From: Embiotoca jacksoni
Taxonomy: Eukaryota; Chordata; Actinopteri; Embiotocidae
Assembly: GCA_022577435.1 (NCBI GenBank)
Contig: JAKOON010000008.1
Span: 20,552,501-20,616,500, forward strand
Direction of reading: 5' to 3'
DNA length: 64,000 nt
The notes under the pieces are model-generated. The model was not told the DNA's origin. It saw only the letters and a program-made list of their open reading frames with translations, and did no database searches. The position numbers and the translations under genes were made by a program. The first letter of the stretch is position 1; each line of letters starts with the position of its first letter. Positions 62,091 to 64,000 of the stretch are shown here, one piece after another.

Positions 62091-62578
62091 ACTGGCTGGT
62101 GTATTACACGCTTTGCCGTGATAATGGCTTGAAACTATTCAGCAGACACAAAAGAATATTATAAGAATAAGTAAGCAACGGAATAATTACAGCTATTGTG
62201 GGAATTCAGTGACTGCTAATGCTGTTTACATCACACAGGAGAGGGAAGCTTCCCACAACTCGCATGCATTCATGTAGACGGTTGCATCGTTAAAATAGTC
62301 CACTGTAAGCAAAAATGGATCTCTAAATTCTCTTTGCTGGCATATTTAAGGTTATAGAAAACTATATATCAAACCGAGGTTTTTTTTTTAATACATTTAA
62401 TTACCCGAAGGTTCCACAGGCATCAGCGCGGTTTAATTACATCCCGCGTGGCACATTGCAGCTAAACATACCGGAGTTTGTTGCATTTAATTTACCCACA
62501 AACATGCCTCATATGACCTTCCAGCAGGCAATTATTACACACAATAAGAAAACTGAATCCAGAAGTCATAAGAAACTG

Positions 62579-63558
62579 TTTAATAAAGCAGCACGAGTTT
62601 AGCACCATAAAAATGATTACACATTAAATACAGGATTACAAAACGTTGAGGGCTCTTGGAGAGACGTTGTAGCTGAAGCTGCCAACAGCATCTGCAACAA
62701 ATAAAGAGCACAAATGTTGTTATTTTTGTATAAACATTTGGATTGTATGTATTTCAGTTGAGTCGTGTGAAGATGAGGGGGGAGAAAAAAAAAAAAAAAT
62801 AGATGATGCCATGATCTTACCTGTATGAAAATTAATGCAATTACCTTTGATTGATTACCTTACCAATCCAAACTTAAATAAATCAAGGAAAGTTGTCGAT
62901 AGAAGGAATGTTTTGAGGAAGTTTGCTCTTTAGGTGAAGAGGAAGTTTTTTTGTGTTTTTTTGAAATGGTCTTTTTTCAGCTCTTTTTCAGCATTTTTTT
63001 TCACTGCCACTTATTTTTTTGTTTTTTTTTTCTTTTTCTTTTTTTTCTTTTTTTTTGTTTGTTTTTGGCAGGATTTTTTTGAAGACCATTTCAATTCTTT
63101 ATTTTTTTGTACAATCCAAAGTAAAGCCAAGAACTGAGAAGCCAAGCTTTCATACAAATCACTTAAACCCAGACATAAAATATTTACACACAAGCGTTTA
63201 AACCAGTCAAACTAATACTAGTCTGCAAGAGCTGCTGTCTGTCATTCAGTTAAATTACAACACAGGGTTTTTTTGTTTTTTTCAACTGAAAGTTCAACAA
63301 TTGTTCAAACTAGTTGCGTAAAAAAAGAAAATTATTTCTACCTAAGAGCATTAAAAAATTCTTCATTGTTGCATCTGGTATACACGTTAAAAGTAATCAA
63401 ACTCGCACATTGTTCTGCCAGTAACATGTGTTAAGAGAAAACAACAAAAAATCTCGCCAAAGTGAAATTTTTGAACAGGCATTGAAATCTTATAAAGTTG
63501 CTGGATTGTTGCTTGTCCTCCACTCTGGTGTCACCAGGAGAGAGCGCCCAGCTGACCT
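62579..63558 (-). other. rbm26: Probable RBM26 3' UTR, T-rich
   Basis: After the stop, minus strand. Contains A/T-rich low-complexity runs (63000-63060) and an AATAAA at 63098-63103. An ATTAAA at 62579-62584 followed by GU-rich sequence is a possible distal end. The extent is uncertain. Confidence 0.4.
62636..62691 (-). other. Candidate alternative terminal exon
   Basis: Minus strand: acceptor CTTTATTTGTTGCAG, then 56 nt that read DAVGSFSYNVSPRALNVL and TAA if entered in that phase, and an ATTAAA about 50 nt later. I do not recognise the peptide. It could be an alternative end of RBM26, the end of an unannotated gene, or chance. Confidence 0.25.
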
Positions 63559-63648
63559 TCATCTGCGCCAGGAACGAGGCTCGTTGTCATCCTCCTCCTC
63601 ATCGTCGTCCTGCAGCAATGCATCGTCACTCAGTGACTCTTCTGGGTA
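63559..63648 (-). CDS. rbm26: RBM26 terminal coding exon (3' end of gene only)
   Basis: RBM26 is a nuclear RNA-binding protein with PWI, CCCH zinc finger and RRM domains, linked to the poly(A) tail exosome targeting machinery (family knowledge; those domains lie outside the window). Seen here: acceptor TTTTTCTTCCATCAG, then 29 codons and TGA. The residues EESLSDDALLQDDDEEEDDN and the end EPRSWRR match the acidic C-terminus of RBM26/RBM27 proteins as I recall it. The location one gene beyond OBI1 in the same orientation is the position of human RBM26, which favours RBM26 over RBM27. The rest of the gene continues past base 64000. Confidence 0.82.
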   Translation of the reverse strand, partial: YPEESLSDDALLQDDDEEEDDNEPRSWRR

Positions 63649-63953
63649 CTGATGGAAGAAAAAGAGAGAGAAAAAAAAAATGGAGAAATTAATACAGATG
63701 ATTAAAAAAGTGGTGGGGAAAAAAAGGCAATTTAAAGTGGAAAGACCTTTTATAGCCGCAGGTATTTAAAAAAAAAAAAAAAAAAGTCTCAAGAGGGACT
63801 CAATTTTCAACCTGAGACTATCATCTCGCTGCCAGACCAACTGCTTAATGAAAGTACAAGTGCCACAAGACAGTCCTTGCTGTAATGTGTTACACCGCCC
63901 TATTGTGTTTTATAAATGCAACCCAATAAGAAAAAGTATTAAATAAGCCTTAC

Positions 63954-63963
63954 CGAGATGTAT
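63954..63963 (-). other. Possible RBM26 micro-exon or end of penultimate exon
   Basis: Minus strand reads GTTCTCTCTTCAG, ten bases ATACATCTCG, then GTAAGG. The donor joins the terminal exon in frame (YIS then YPEES). Either a 10-nt exon or the end of a longer exon running out of the window, or chance. The residues do not obviously match the acidic stretch expected here. Confidence 0.22.
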
Positions 63964-64000
63964 CTGAAGAGAGAACATCCAAATATCCTAACTAAATATC

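Noticed and set aside
62813..62830. Ratchet-type CATACAG/GTAAGA site on the minus strand
   Set aside because: No exon-like sequence on either side and no long intron known here; likely chance.
1..64000. CRISPR array, operon, prophage or other prokaryotic system
   Set aside because: All tandem repeats are simple-sequence microsatellites without spacers, and the genes are spliced vertebrate genes.

Overview
The window is nuclear DNA of a ray-finned fish, probably a percomorph teleost. This is inferred from short-intron vertebrate genes with GT-AG splicing, many long (CA)n/(GT)n arrays, and degraded repeats that look familiar from teleost genomes (Tc1-like, PIF-Harbinger-like, hAT-like, L2-like). 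No species can be named. It has three gene loci, all on the minus strand, in the order POU4F1 - OBI1 (RNF219) - RBM26 (3' end only). This is the gene order and relative orientation I recall for human 13q31, so the block looks like conserved synteny.

1-7.5 kb: POU4F1 (Brn3a) is complete in two exons (368 aa), followed by its likely 3' UTR and about 3.5 kb of downstream DNA with microsatellites, including a GATA/GACA array. POU4F1 starts only about 1.76 kb from the OBI1 stop codon. The spacer is TAATTA-rich and has POU4-type sites that could serve autoregulation.

7.5-13.7 kb: OBI1 is complete in six coding exons (675 aa): a C3HC4 RING finger split over exons 1-2, a long coiled coil over exons 3-6, and a low-complexity C-terminal region. 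Every junction keeps the frame.

13.7-62.5 kb: a gene desert of about 49 kb with no supported protein-coding gene. It holds microsatellites, a 575-bp CT tract with an internal duplication, two dead Tc1-like transposase fragments, a dead L2-like reverse transcriptase, a PIF-Harbinger-like remnant with a recognisable MYB-like coding stretch, a hAT-like element, tRNA-like repeat fragments, and a three-level nested insertion at 49.2-50.8 kb. Between the repeats are non-repetitive, homeodomain-motif-rich blocks that may be POU4F1 enhancers. A GC-rich patch at about 20 kb ends in a perfect splice donor and may be a first exon of a non-coding RNA.

62.5-64 kb: the terminal coding exon of RBM26 (ending in SRSWRR-like residues, here PRSWRR) with its 3' UTR, a possible extra terminal exon with its own poly(A) signal, and two opposed CTCF-like motifs just outside it.

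Functionally the three genes are linked by position, not by pathway: POU4F1 is a sensory-neuron transcription factor, OBI1 a replication-origin ubiquitin ligase, RBM26 a nuclear RNA-decay factor. I found no clearly new biological system. The most useful leads are the regulatory layout around POU4F1, the 20-kb candidate exon, the nested repeat, and the OBI1 poly(A)/CA leader.
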